The translations under genes were made by a program, and so were the position numbers. DNA of 64,000 nt, from the NCBI GenBank assembly GCA_036365145.1, contig JAEOAD010000012.1, positions 43,655,001 to 43,719,000 on the forward strand. Reading direction: 5' to 3'. Shown piece by piece: positions 22,036 through 33,990 of the stretch. The notes beneath the pieces were generated by a model. The model searched no databases, was not told where the DNA came from, and was given only the letters and a program-made list of their open reading frames with translations. How positions within the stretch are numbered: position 1 is the first letter of the stretch; every line of letters begins with the position of its first letter. This DNA comes from Orientallactaga sibirica (Eukaryota; Chordata; Mammalia; Rodentia; Dipodidae).

Positions 22036-23880
22036 TCTCTGAACTTTTGATTTCCCCATTTACTCTTTCCACATTCTAGGATTACGGATATTCGCCAAAA
22101 TGGCTGATTTTTGTTGTGCTGTTATTCAAATTCAGGCACTGATGCAAACTAGATAAGCACGTAACCAACAGCAATATCCCCAGAACACATGATATTTGTC
22201 ATTATTTATCTGTAACAGGAAAATTACATATAGAAGTTGTTGAAGTATTAGACAAAGGTCCTTTCATCCTGAAAGGATTTTGCTTTGTTCTTTCCTACCT
22301 TGTCATCCTAACTATATGACATTACTTTAGCTTTATAAGTTGAGATTATTAGATACTGGCCTGTTATTCTTTTCCTTAGCTACCTTTATCAACGTTTTTA
22401 ATGATCTTAATCCAAAATGAAGACATATCAATATTGAAACTCAATCAACACACTCTTGAGCTCAATTATTTAATTGTTAGTACTACAACCCAACTTTTCA
22501 GGCACCCTAACTACACCATAAATACTCTGGAGTCAAAAGAGTTCCATGTCCTAAGTTCTCTTTCTTGGTTTCAATTCTTTTCCTAAAATCTAGAGAAACT
22601 CTTCTATTTTTTGTAGGAACCTTAAAACCTTACATTTGTGCAAATATTCTAATTATGCTCAGTGGGAAAGCTGTTTGAATTGCTTGGTATTCATTACCAG
22701 AAATGAAAGATCAGAGTCAGTCTTCAAACATCTATGACTCTTTACCAGTTTCATTTTTAATAACACAGGCTTTCTGATTTTTTAAACTACAAAGCTGGGT
22801 TTACATATGTGACTACTTATGAGTATGTATATAGGTACATCACCATTAACTATTTAGCAATGTCACAGAGAAAATTAAGTAAAAGAAAATATATTTCCAG
22901 TTTATATATACTAAGTATACTGAGTTACCTCAATAAAGGTAATTTGTGCTGCATTACTATACCAACCTTACATAATATGAAGCTCTTACAACAAAGAAAG
23001 TACAGATTAATTAAATTTTTTAACTTAGAATTATTTCAGAATCTAATTTTGAAATAGGTAACAGGTTTGGTTTTGCAAAATATTGATTAGTGGTCACAAT
23101 GTGGAAATAACCTTCATGCCTTATAAGTAAATGTGTGAAGTGAATTTAAAGCAGATTACTCTTTAACTGTACTTTTAAATGTATTTAATGGTAATAAATC
23201 ATTCTATTAATGTAAAATAATGAATAGCTTTAAAAATTGTATTCAAATTTAGAATTTTATTAGGTTTTCAACATAGATGTTTTTGGTCACCTTCCAAAGC
23301 AGAAATTTCAATCAACTGTTTTGCCAAAGATCTAAATGCATTTTAATGACAATTTGATTAAAAGGTTAAATTAACTTTCTAAATTACCTTAGGTCATTTG
23401 ATAATTATGTTTAGGTTCTGTAATAGTTTATTCTATGCCTTATTTCCACCCATAAGTGATATACAAAAGTTTTACAGACTTTTAGTTTCTTTTACTAACA
23501 TTATCTTCTTTGTGGCCTCACATTAGTTTTGATAAGCAAATTTGTAGTTTAACATTAAGAATAGAATCTTCATTCTGGAATAAGTATATTTGTTAGAAAA
23601 TCACACATCTGTTTGAGTTTGGGGAGACTTAAAATCATTAGAATAATCAAACTTTAGGCAGTTAGTATATCTCTCTAAGTCGCTTAGGCAGAATACCATG
23701 AAATTGCATTTTTGCTATTTAGAAATGCAAGAATCCCTTATGTCTGATGTAAACAATATAAAAATGTCAAATTAACTCATTTACCCATTATTTGAATATA
23801 TTGCTAATTCAGAGAAACTGAAACTTTGAGATATATTGAATCATTTTACTGTCATAATAACAAAATCAATCCTCAAAATT
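22036..23880. other. AT-rich unique DNA, no gene seen
   Basis: A long repeat-poor stretch. Short open frames (for example 22401-22586 and 22809-23057) are AT-rich chance frames without recognisable domains. Confidence 0.5.
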
Positions 23881-23890
23881 GTGTCATTTA

Positions 23891-24077
23891 AGCTGGGCAT
23901 GGTGGCACACACCTTTAATCCCAGAACTCGGGAGGCAGAGGTAGGAGGATCACCATGAGTTTGAGGCCACCCTGAGAAACCCTGAGACTATTTAGTGAAT
24001 TTATTTAGTGAATTCCAGGTCAGCCTGAGCTAGAGGGAAACCCTACCTCAAAAAAAAAAAAAAAAAAAAAAAAAAAG
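23891..24077 (+). mobile_element. B1 SINE with A tail
   Basis: A complete B1 with a short internal duplication (gagaaaccctgaga; tttagtgaatttatttagtgaattcc) and about 28 A. The target duplication gtgtcattta is at 23881-23890, and its second copy (24330-24339) now lies beyond the next SINE. Confidence 0.9.
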
Positions 24078-24079
24078 TG

Positions 24080-24265
24080 TGGGCTGGAGAGATGGCTTAG
24101 CGGTTAAGGCGCCTGCCTCCTAAGCCTAAGAACCCAGGTCCCACGTTTAGCCAGGTGCAAAGTGACACAAGGGCACAATGCTGCACTTGCCCACAAGGGG
24201 GCGCACACATCTGGATTTCGTTCACAGCAGCTGAGAGACTACTGGTGCACCCATTCTCTATCTGT

Positions 24266-24307
<42 letters not shown>

Positions 24308-24329
24308 CTCTCTCTAAAAATAAAAAATA
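24080..24329 (+). mobile_element. tRNA-derived SINE (type B) inserted at the B1 tail
   Basis: Near-consensus type B: 'gggctggagagatggcttagcggttaaggcgcctgcc', 'cacaagggggcgcacacatctgg', (CT)n and a short A-rich tail. It inserted into the 3' target duplication of the B1, duplicating about 'agtgt', so it is younger than that B1. Confidence 0.92.
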
Positions 24330-24339
24330 GTGTCATTTA

Positions 24340-24849
24340 CAACCAAGCAACTGTTGATTTACACAATAATTATATTATAAAATATGACTGACATCTAAAA
24401 TCAATGGTAAGTTTTTTTTTTTTTTTTTCAGTTTATAGACTATCACAGTTCCTGAGACTTGAGTAGAATCGAATGGGTTATGAAAAACTCATTTTTCAAA
24501 TGTTACATAACAGCATGAGACATTCATGAATCCCAATTCAATATACATTTTCTGTCTTCCATTCTTACTAATATGACATCAACGCCTACATACATCATTA
24601 AATTATTCTGTAGTTACATTACCTTATTGACAGGTGTACCAAGTTAGAGTTAATGATGTGAGTCTTTATTTTTACTGAATAGAACTTTCTAGATTGTTTC
24701 CTTATATGAAGATAAGATTCAAATGATATGGTTTTTTTCTTTTCCTTATATATGTATTATCAGGAGTAGGAGCAGCTATCAATCAAGAAGATAAAATGCA
24801 GACAAGGATATTGAATTATGAAGATGCCTAATGATTCCTTTAAGCAAAT
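24340..24849. other. Unique DNA, nothing recognised
   Basis: Contains a T20 run at 24410-24429. No gene or repeat is recognised. Confidence 0.5.
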
Positions 24850-25630
24850 TACACTCTGACCTGCTTATCTCTGAGCATCATGATCAAAAGTGAGTTCGCT
24901 CTCTAATATCAAGGTCCCACCAATAGTGGGATATAAGTGGGCCTACACCTATTTAATTCTCTCTAAAATAATAATGGTTATCCATGTATCTTGCACTGAC
25001 CTCACTCTCTGAAGGAGAATTTGCTTCTCTTTTTCAGATGGATGTAGAACCTGAGGAGAGAATCAGCCAATTGCACCTCACCAGAATACCAGTTGAAGCC
25101 ATAGAGTAATTGGGGAAATGAGCAAGAGTGCTGCTTTCTTGATGAATCTGGTATCAGCACAGCAGTGAAGGAGAGAGACAGAGAGAACACTCAACTCCTA
25201 CCAAACCAGAGACCCAGAGACTCCCATGTCCTCATCACTGCAATAGCGGAAGAGGAGGCTGGAAAGATTGTTAGAACCGTAAATTGGGTCACTATGCACA
25301 GAAACGATGCCTCAACCCCATAACTGATGGTTATCCCCACAATGCAAAACCCACAATCCACGAGGGGGGAAGAGCCAAAGGAAGGGTATGACTTCTTACA
25401 ATGCAACTGCCCAGACAGAAATTGGCCTCGATATCCATGACCTTGCAGTGCCTAGCAATACCTCCGCAAGACCCTCAAAATAGAAGAAAAAGATGATGAG
25501 AGACTAATGGAGAGAGGGAGGGGATATGATGGAGATTGGAGTTCTAAAGGGGTATGGGGGCAGGGGAGGGAAATATCAGGTGTTTTTTGTATATAAGTAT
25601 AGAAGTTGTCAATAAAAAAATAATTAAAAA
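24850..25630 (+). mobile_element. L1 3' UTR fragment, 5' truncated
   Basis: 'gaaggagaatttgcttctctttttcagatggatg' and 'gagagaatcagccaattgcacctcacc' match, in reverse, the antisense L1 3' UTR at 60870-60950. The end (gagggaggggatatgatgga ... gtatagaagttgtcaataaaaaa) matches the tail of the L1 ending at 10683. No ORF2 sequence is included. The left boundary is approximate. Confidence 0.82.
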
Positions 25631-25631
25631 T

Positions 25632-26285
25632 ATTATTCTGTAATTCAAAAAAAATAAATTCTTAAATTTTATTATCAGGAAAATGTTCCATTGTCTTTAC
25701 AAAAGGAAAACTTTGCTATTTTGGATATTGTGCCATGGAACAAAGTGATATGAAATTCTGGTTATAACTTTAGTATTTGATGTGAATGATTCTCATGCCT
25801 TACAAAAATCCTAAGATGGGTGTGGTAGTGTAAGGTCCAAAAATCACTGAAGAAAGACCCCTCATATTCTTTTATTTTATTTTATTTTATTTTATTCTAC
25901 TATCATTATTAGAAGAAAAACCTTTTATCGCAATAAATATAGGATGTTCTAGAATGTTGTTATTGGTAACATTTAGGTCATTCACATTAGAAGGTTCTGC
26001 TTAATAATTACTACCTCTTTTGAACTGTTTTCATCTCCATTATGAAATAAGGTCTAATATTAGTTGAAGTTTCAATTTCTACTTATTACATAAAAATTTT
26101 TATTAGTGATGTGAACATTAAATTTATGTTAAAATATTATATGGTGGTTAGGGAATAGAATTGATGTAAAATAGATACCAATTGTCTTTAAATAAATTTT
26201 AAAACTCAGAGTTAGGAAAATTAGAGACAAAATTAATCTGTCAAGAAGGAATGTCACTCTGCCACAAAATGACTTTGGAGAAATG
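25632..26285. other. Unique DNA with a (TTTTA)n run
   Basis: A short (TTTTA)n array lies at about 25871-25895. The rest holds no repeat or gene I recognise. Confidence 0.5.
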
Positions 26286-26289
26286 CTAC

Positions 26290-26636
26290 CAATCTTAGAT
26301 ACTTTTCTTACTTCTGTGTCAAAATACTTGACTAAAAAGAACTTAAGAAAGGAAGGGCTTACTTTTATTCAGAGTTTGAAGAGGTATAGTCCATAGTGGT
26401 GGGAATGTGTGTCAGCAAGCCTAAGGCAGCTGAACACAGCATCAACATCAGAAAACAGAGAGGTGCAGGGTGTGGTGGCACATGCCATTAATCTTAGCAC
26501 TTGGGAGGACAAGGTGGGAGAATTGCTGTGAGTTTGAGAACATTCTGAAACTATATAGTGAATTCCAGGTCAGCCGGGGCTAAAGCAAGACCCTACCTCA
26601 AAAAAATGAAAAAAAAAAAAAAAAGAAAGAAAAGAA

Positions 26637-26691
<55 letters not shown>

Positions 26692-26885
26692 CAAGCAAGC
26701 AAGCAGAGAGGTGAATGGTGAGTGTTGGTGTTCAGTTCGTTTTATCCTTTCCAAAAAGTCTGGAACATCAGCCTATGGCCTGCTGTCGGGTTGGTCTCTC
26801 CTCCTCAGTCAAATTGTTCTAAAACCTTCTCTGACAAATCTGAGGTTTCTCATGATGACTCAGACCAAGAAGTAACTTTCATACT
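26290..26885 (+). mobile_element. MaLR (ORR1/MT-like) LTR interrupted by a B1
   Basis: The left part has 'cttctgtgtcaaaatacttgac' and 'aaggaagggcttacttttattcagag'. The right part (26714-26885) has 'ggcctgctgtcggg...tctctcctcctcag'. Between them is a B1 with its own target duplication. Family call is from general layout only. Confidence 0.5.
26466..26703 (+). mobile_element. B1 SINE with (GAAA)n tail
   Basis: 'gggtgtggtggcacatgccattaatc' through 'caagaccctacctc', then an A-rich tail expanded into (GAAA)n at about 26625-26690 and (GCAA)n. The perfect 10-bp target duplication cagagaggtg is at 26456-26465 and 26704-26713. Confidence 0.92.
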
Positions 26886-26889
26886 ACCT

Positions 26890-27630
26890 TCCATATTTAT
26901 GTAAAAAAACACATTTTAGCCAAGCAAGAAATGCAGTTAAAAAGAGCTACATATTATAGTATCAATCACAAAATTTTAAAAGAAACCAAACAAAATTTAT
27001 TTGCTATCAGAATATGTCACCAATTCTAACATCTGAAAGAATTCATAAAAAAATTGTACTTCTTATGCAGAAGTCTTACTTTCAAAATTTGATTTGAATG
27101 AAGAATAAAATATTGTATTACTAAATATTGTTTTCAGTTAGTCTTCTAAAAAATGCTTATTTATCTTAATGTTTTCCCAACACTTAACCTGAATTAAGTC
27201 AATGATGAATTTTAGAATAATCAGAATCTGTTATTCATCTGCTTTTAATATACTTCAGAAAAGATTATGTCTCATTCTATATAGATATATATTAAGGTCT
27301 ATTATATGGTTAGTACATAAACTGTATGAATGAGTGCTTTGTGAGTGAATATTGATATAGAAGAAAAAGAGCAATTTCATTGGAAAAAGCATAATTGATG
27401 CAAACATTCACTTTTATTTACTTTTTATTTTTATTAGGATCTGGCATTCCCATTAATGTGTCTTTACTCTGACACTGTAATTCATGGGAAGAAATATTAT
27501 TTTTTATAACCAAATTTATTTAGACTTGTTTCATGCTTATCCTTTCTTATGCTGTTTATTCTTTCCTTTATTACTGAGAATGTATCAAAATCTCCCTCAC
27601 TGTGCCTCTTAGAGAACACAGGAAACACAG
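26890..27630. other. AT-rich DNA, nothing recognised
   Basis: No repeat or gene is recognised. Confidence 0.5.
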
Positions 27631-27639
27631 AGTTTTTCC

Positions 27640-27844
27640 TTAATTTTTATTTTATTTATTTATTTGACAGAAGGAAGAGAAAGAAGCAGATAAAATGGGT
27701 GCCTTAGGGCCTTTAGCCAGTGCAAACGAACTCCAGACACATGTGCCACCTTGTGCTTCTGGCTTTAGTGGGTATTGGGGAGTTGTACCTGGGTCCATTG
27801 GCTTTGTAGGCAAGCACCTTAACTGCTAAGCCATCTCTCCAGCC
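27640..27844 (-). mobile_element. tRNA-derived SINE (type A), antisense
   Basis: 'ttatttatttatttgacag', 'gggcctttagccagtgcaaacgaactcc' and 'ctaagccatctctccagccc'. Flanked by 'tttttccttaattttat/aat' repeats. Confidence 0.9.
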
Positions 27845-27845
27845 C

Positions 27846-28655
27846 TTTTTCCTTAATTTTAATTCACCAATAGTTTTAAATATATTTGAGTGGATTAGCA
27901 TTTATTTCTTTTTGAGTATTTTTTTTGCTTAAAATTCACATTTTACTGCTGTGCATTTGAAAACAATCATCAGAGAATTAAGTTTATTTTTTATGATTTC
28001 TTTTTAACATCTTTTTATTTGCTTCAATACCAGAAATTTTGCTGAAGTTGAACATTATAATACTTATTCTTTCTGTTTCTGGAACATTATGTTTTTCTGG
28101 TTGTTAAATTTATTTTAGAAGACTCTTAACAGTATATTTTAAGTTGAACTTAATTTTCTTCTTTCAGGTCTTCCATTGGTTGTCTGAGATCTAAAGTTCT
28201 TCCTTTGGTCCTGTGTATGCTTTTTTATTCTCATTTACACATTATTCCTTTATGTATAAATCTGTTACCTTTATGTATAAATCTGTATCCTTTTAGAGAC
28301 TTATTTTCCTATGTACTAGTATTTTACTCAGCTATGTCTAGTAGTAAACTGATTAGATTCAGTTACAAAACCTGGAATATTTCTAGGACCCTTCCTCCTG
28401 AATAGTAATTTTATATCTTCAGCATTACAAGAGTAATCTACTATTTACTGAGGCACTTAGCACAAGTTTTCTGCTTGTGTGCATAGCTCCTCACTCATTG
28501 TCATGGAACACAGGCAGGGCAGGGAGTTACTTGATATATAAGGCCCACACATATCCGACTGTTCTCTGAATGGGTCTTTCTTCTCTTCCTGTTATGTTGT
28601 TGTGAAATATAGTTTGCTCTCTAGTTCTGCAGGATTTCCAAATCTCTGAGTCTCG
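27846..28655. other. AT-rich DNA, nothing recognised
   Basis: No repeat or gene is recognised. 'atgtataaatctgt..cctttatgtataaatctgt' at about 28251-28290 is a small direct repeat. Confidence 0.5.
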
Positions 28656-28658
28656 ACA

Positions 28659-28777
28659 TTTTTTTTTTTTTCTTCTGAAGTAGGGTCTTGCTCTAGCCCA
28701 GGCTGACCTGGAATTCACTCTGTAGCCTCAGGCTGGCCTTGAATTCTCCGCAATCCTCCTACCTCTGCCTTATAATG
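28659..28777 (-). mobile_element. B1 SINE, antisense
   Basis: 'gtagggtcttgctctagccc', 'aattcactctgtagcctcagg' and 'tcctcctacctctgcc'. The head end is truncated. Confidence 0.88.
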
Positions 28778-28779
28778 CG

Positions 28780-29065
28780 GCACTGGGTCTGTACTTTTGA
28801 CTTGATCTGTGGATGTAGCATAGCCTCCCTCCTGGGAGAAGGCAGACAGCATGGAGCATGGAACGTTCGCTGTACTTCTCTTCTGTTAGGAATTACGTAG
28901 GGGTCCTTGAAGTCCTGGCTGCCTAAGCCTCTTTCCAGTATTTTCAAGTAATGGTTTTCATTTTTAACCCAGGTTTTATATTTACTGTCTTTTAGAGATA
29001 CTGTCTGATTTAAGCCTTTGTACTATAACAAGAAAATGAAATCCTTTGGCATGAGTTTTTCGTCC
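28780..29065. other. Unique DNA, nothing recognised
   Basis: This is the sequence just beyond the presumed poly(A) end of the PTGR1 retrocopy. It does not resume the L1 3' UTR that borders the retrocopy on the other side. Confidence 0.45.
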
Positions 29066-29442
29066 ATTTTTGTTTGTTTGTTTTGTTTTAATGATGCCCA
29101 AATTAAGAAAATATTTTTTCACATTATGTAATATAAAATTAACTTTTCATGGTTTTCAAAAAATTAAAGCAGATTCATGAGGCACATGCCATTTTTTACT
29201 TGTCACAGATTAAAAATCATTTAATTGTATTTTATTACATAGGTCAAACTCATTACAGTTACTGGTTCTTAGATACTTAAAGCAGCATACATTTATTTTT
29301 AACCAAATGGTGAAAACTGAATTACTCAATGATAATTTGAAATGCCAAGTTTTTTCATGCTTTCACTAATGTGTTAGCCAAATGGTCTCCTTTCATCATT
29401 CCCATAAAGGCTTCTGCATTGTTTTTCACATCCTTCAATAAT

Positions 29443-29447
29443 GTATT
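29443..29447. repeat. 5-bp target-site duplication (left), gtatt
   Basis: gtatt precedes the 5' LTR and recurs at 31455-31459 after the 3' LTR. Removing the element and one copy joins the PTGR1 codons for the 'HEYII' stretch without loss. 5 bp is the usual duplication for ERVL/MaLR. Confidence 0.93.
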
Positions 29448-29843
29448 TGTGGTAGTTTGAATATATGTCCCCCAATATATTCAGTATTTTATTAGTTTAT
29501 AGTTTGCATCTGCAATCACCTTGCTAGAGGCAAGGTCACTGGGGGCCCGGTCTTAAGGTGTGGTGATGGGTTTGAGATTCCATTGTAAAGATATGCAAAT
29601 GTGTCTAGCAGGAGTTCCTGAAGTCTGCTGTGTGACCTTTTGGCTGTAGTTTGTTTTGCTCTGTGTGCTGTGGTGGCTGGTTGGCTTTTGCTCTCTCTGC
29701 TCGGCCTTGTGAAGAGCAGGCCGCTTCTTCTGCCATTATGGAACTTCCCCTGGATCTGTAAGCTTCAATAAATAATATCCCTTCCTCCATAACTGTGCCT
29801 GGTCTGGAAGTTCATCTCAGCGAACCTGAAGCTGTCTGCAACA
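29448..29843 (+). repeat. 5' LTR of the MaLR-type element
   Basis: TG...CA ends, with a polyadenylation signal in 'cttcaataaataat' near 29763-29776. It contains an ATTTGCAT-like octamer in reverse (atatgcaaat, about 29591). Identical to the 3' LTR except at 29820. Confidence 0.95.
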
Positions 29844-29870
29844 GTAAAGTGGTACCGAGAGTGGGGTGAG

Positions 29871-30152
29871 ATGAACCTGACCATGTGGATGTTCATCTTT
29901 TGGAACCTTTGTTTTGGAGGAATGGGCATGGACTTGGTGCTTGCAACTGAAGATGCCTTCTGGAATGGTAAGCCAAGTTTTATGGACTATTCTGATGAGA
30001 GTTTGAGAATGCTAAGTGCAGACAATATTGAACTTCGAGGCTTGGCTTATGAGCTTTCTAAGGGGAAGGAAAGATGGCAGAGGACTTTATTGGAACTGGG
30101 CTACTGGCATAAGGGATGGCTACGTTCTGCTATCCAGGCCCAGAATGTTTGA
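29871..30152 (+). CDS. Short open frame in the MaLR internal region, function unknown
   Basis: A 93-codon uninterrupted frame beginning 27 bases after the 5' LTR, with an ATG near the start of the presumed element RNA. The start is hydrophobic and Trp/Phe-rich (WMFIFWNLCFGGMGM), followed by an acidic and then basic part. I recognise no retroviral protein domain. MaLR internal regions are usually considered non-coding or to hold remnants of a gag-like frame. Whether this peptide is made is unknown, and it may be chance. Confidence 0.25.
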   Translation: MNLTMWMFIFWNLCFGGMGMDLVLATEDAFWNGKPSFMDYSDESLRMLSADNIELRGLAYELSKGKERWQRTLLELGYWHKGWLRSAIQAQNV

Positions 30153-31041
30153 TCAAACTTAAATTTGTAATGGACTGATGTGCTTGGCTAAAGATATCAG
30201 ACTGAGATTTTAAGATTTTAAGTTGAAAACCTCAAGCAAGTTAAAAGCAGAGGCACTGAGACTGGTTTAGCTGCTATTGTCAAACACATTAGCAATCTTA
30301 AGGAAGGTGGAAGGAAGGTGGCTAGACTTGATTTACATTAAAACAATGGAGAGGATGCCTGAGGAAAGACTGTTAAAAATGCAAATACTTGGAAAGAGCT
30401 GACTAGAGAAGGAACCTACTTTTCAAGGCTATGGTTTATTTTGTCCCTGGATTGAGAATATGGCTGTGTCCTGCACACCTGGTATTAGTTTTGGAAATAT
30501 GAAAAATGCATAGAATGGTCATGAGTTGCACACGGTTCCAGGAGCCACTGCTGAGATGCGGCATGAGGCAGGGCATGAAGACCCACAGGAATAGGCTGGA
30601 AGAGCCTTTTGGAAGATGGACTGTGGTTTGCATGGAGACCTGAAGATATTTTGGATATACCAGGACTGTGCAAAAGGCTACCATGGAGTGCAGTGTTGAC
30701 ATGTTATGAAAGTTTTCCCTGGAGACTCTACCCAGCTGGAGGGGCGGAATTGGAAAAAATGGAGATTGTCAGTCTACGGTTATATGGAACTTGAACTGCA
30801 GAAGTCTGATGATTACTGATGATGGCTGAGTTTGCATTGTTTTAGTCTCTCCTTGTTATTCCTTTACAGTTAAAATGTTTACTCTGTGCCTTTACATGTT
30901 GAAAGTATTTAACTTGTTTGATTGTACAGGACTCACTATCTTAAGTTATTCAAGACTGTGAGAACCTTTGAAATTGGGCTGAGTACAATTTACAATGTGT
31001 GATAGTTATAAATCTATTGGGGACCAGGAACTAAATATATT

Positions 31042-31058
31042 GGGGGCCAAGGGCGGAA
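31042..31058 (+). promoter_or_regulatory. Polypurine-type tract before the 3' LTR
   Basis: 'gggggccaagggcggaa' lies directly upstream of the 3' LTR, the position of the plus-strand primer in LTR retroelements. The diverged relative at 3613 has 'ggggaccagggttggaa' in the same position. Confidence 0.7.
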
Positions 31059-31454
31059 TGTGGTAGTTTGAATATATGTCCCCCAATATATTCAGTATTT
31101 TATTAGTTTATAGTTTGCATCTGCAATCACCTTGCTAGAGGCAAGGTCACTGGGGGCCCGGTCTTAAGGTGTGGTGATGGGTTTGAGATTCCATTGTAAA
31201 GATATGCAAATGTGTCTAGCAGGAGTTCCTGAAGTCTGCTGTGTGACCTTTTGGCTGTAGTTTGTTTTGCTCTGTGTGCTGTGGTGGCTGGTTGGCTTTT
31301 GCTCTCTCTGCTCGGCCTTGTGAAGAGCAGGCCGCTTCTTCTGCCATTATGGAACTTCCCCTGGATCTGTAAGCTTCAATAAATAATATCCCTTCCTCCA
31401 TAACTGTGCCTGGTCTGGAAGTTCATCTCAACGAACCTGAAGCTGTCTGCAACA
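31059..31454 (+). repeat. 3' LTR of the MaLR-type element
   Basis: 395 of 396 bases equal to the 5' LTR. Followed by the gtatt duplication (31455-31459) and then directly by PTGR1 pseudogene sequence. Confidence 0.95.
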
Positions 31455-31499
31455 GTATTCATGATACCGGATTTTACATTCTGTGACCTGAGTACATCA

Positions 31500-31905
<406 letters not shown>

Positions 31906-31921
31906 TGAAATTTTACCATCA

Positions 31922-32259
<338 letters not shown>

Positions 32260-32345
32260 CTAGCCTGAAAAAGCCACTACAAAAATTCCTGTTGGCAAGC
32301 CTGAGATTTTACATTCCACAATGCTAGCCACTCGCTCACCCATCA

Positions 32346-32662
<317 letters not shown>

Positions 32663-32691
32663 TAAAGTGATTCTTTCTTTATAAATACTTT

Positions 32692-32901
32692 TTAATATTT
32701 TTATTTTTATTTATTTATTTATTAGAGGAAGGGAGGGGGAGAGTGAGAGAATGGGAGTGCCAGGGTCTCCAGCCACTGCAAAGAAACTCCAGACACATGT
32801 GCCCGCCTGTGCATCCGGTTTACATGAGTTCTACGAAATCGAACCTGGGTCCTTAGGCTTTGCAACCGTGAACCTTAACAGCTAAGCCATCTCTCCAGCA
32901 C
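32692..32901 (-). mobile_element. tRNA-derived SINE (type A), antisense, in PTGR1
   Basis: (TTTA)n start, 'aatgggagtgccagggtctccagcc', 'acctgggtccttaggc', 'ctaagccatctctccagc'. 'ctcaaagtt' on its far side (32902-32911) repeats 'ttcaaagtt' at about 32499-32508, so the B1 plus SINE block has interrupted one site in the retrocopy. Confidence 0.9.
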
Positions 32902-32955
32902 CTCAAAGTTATTCTTGAAGCTCTAGCTCTTAGCATGCACCACCCTGAAGTACAA

Positions 32956-33990
32956 TCTTTCTGCCCCCTCTTCTGCAATGTTCCCTGAGCCATGGCAGGA
33001 CTGTTGGCAGTCTGATTTAGTGTTGAGGTGTCTATAGCCTCTGGATTTCTGCATTGATGGGGTTTGATTGATCACCATGTCTGTCACCATTGCCTTGAAG
33101 CTGGTTGTCAGGCGAGCAGTATTCATGTTGCCACTCCCTGTGCAAATTCTCCTGGGCCTTGGCAGATGTGGTAGAGGTGTAATTTGTCAGAGTGGGCCGT
33201 TGGCTAGTTTGTCTTATTGACGGATATTGGTTCTTTTCTGTGTCCTCTGCCATATGTAAAATAAAATACATTCTTCCACCAAGAATGAGAGTTATTTGAG
33301 AGACATTTGTGTGTGTAAGCCCACTCTTCTCCAGAGAGCAGTGGGAATCTCTTTCTGAAGTCTGAGTTTCCTGGCTATGGGAATCTAATTTGGTTTTCAG
33401 TACCAAGTATGATTTTTTTCCACTGAGCAGGTCTTATGTCCAGTCAGAGAACAGTTGGTTACCCACAGAGGCTGCATAACACTATTGTACAAGAGTGTAC
33501 TTCCTGTCTGGCTGGTTGATTTCATAGTTTGCAGGATCTCCTGCTTATTCATGCTGTTGGTGACTCTTGTCTTCCAGCAGCTCCCGTAGGGTTTTCCAGC
33601 ACTGTGAAGTCTAGCCAGGAGGGAGCTAATTTCCCTTTCAGTTCTAGTTTGATATTCCTGTGACTATACCCTGATGTGGTTTCAGAAATAGGGTAATAAT
33701 CTTTTAGCTTTGAGAGGTAACCAAGTGTTTTGGCAATGGACTACATTGTTTTGGGGACCTTATGGGTCTCCATGGCCAATAGCTCATTCTGGTTGGCAAC
33801 CCAATTCTGGTCAAGGGATTTACCAGACAGAATCCATGGTTTTAAGGTTAAGCTTTGTCCACTGTCTGACTGGACTGTTCCCATTTCCCATCTCCCTTCA
33901 TTGGTGAATGTAGAATGCTTCACTGTAGAATGCTTGCCAGAAGGAGGGTTTCTAATGCTATTTTTGTAATCAACATTAAGTTCCATGTTC
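32956..33990 (-). mobile_element. L1 3' UTR fragment, antisense, lacking both ends
   Basis: On the minus strand it shares 'accaactgttctctga.tgga' and 'ggtactgaaaac' with the L1 3' UTR at 10015-10085. It proceeds to 'catggctcagggaacattgcagaag' and 'gaaagattgta', where it stops and PTGR1 sequence begins. The final 3' UTR and poly(A) expected after that point are absent. The antisense 124-codon frame at 33032-33406 lies in this UTR and is not a gene. Confidence 0.78.

Larger units (their letters stand above)
29448..31454 (+). mobile_element. Complete MaLR-type (ERVL-MaLR) LTR retrotransposon
   Basis: A 2007-bp unit: 396-bp 5' LTR (29448-29843), 1215-bp internal region and 396-bp 3' LTR (31059-31454). 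Both LTRs begin TGTGGTAG and end CTGCAACA. They differ at a single base (g at 29820, a at 31431). A primer-binding-like site, 'tggtaccgagagtgggg', starts six bases after the 5' LTR, as in MaLR/ERVL elements (tRNA-Leu type). The polypurine tract 'ccaagggcggaa' abuts the 3' LTR. The internal region codes no gag/pol; its longest frame is 93 codons at 29871-30152. The element is non-autonomous and presumably mobilised by an ERVL-type relative. The LTR match implies a very recent insertion or, less likely, gene conversion. Confidence 0.95.

Noticed and set aside
26558..26875. 105-codon Lys-rich frame
   Set aside because: It is the (GAAA)n tail of a B1 read through in one frame.
29605..31401. Two identical 61-codon minus-strand frames (29605-29790 and 31216-31401)
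   Set aside because: They are the same antisense piece of the two LTRs, duplicated because the LTRs are duplicated, so they are not genes.
33032..33406. 124-codon minus-strand frame next to the PTGR1 pseudogene
   Set aside because: It lies within an L1 3' UTR fragment, has no PTGR1 similarity and no domain.
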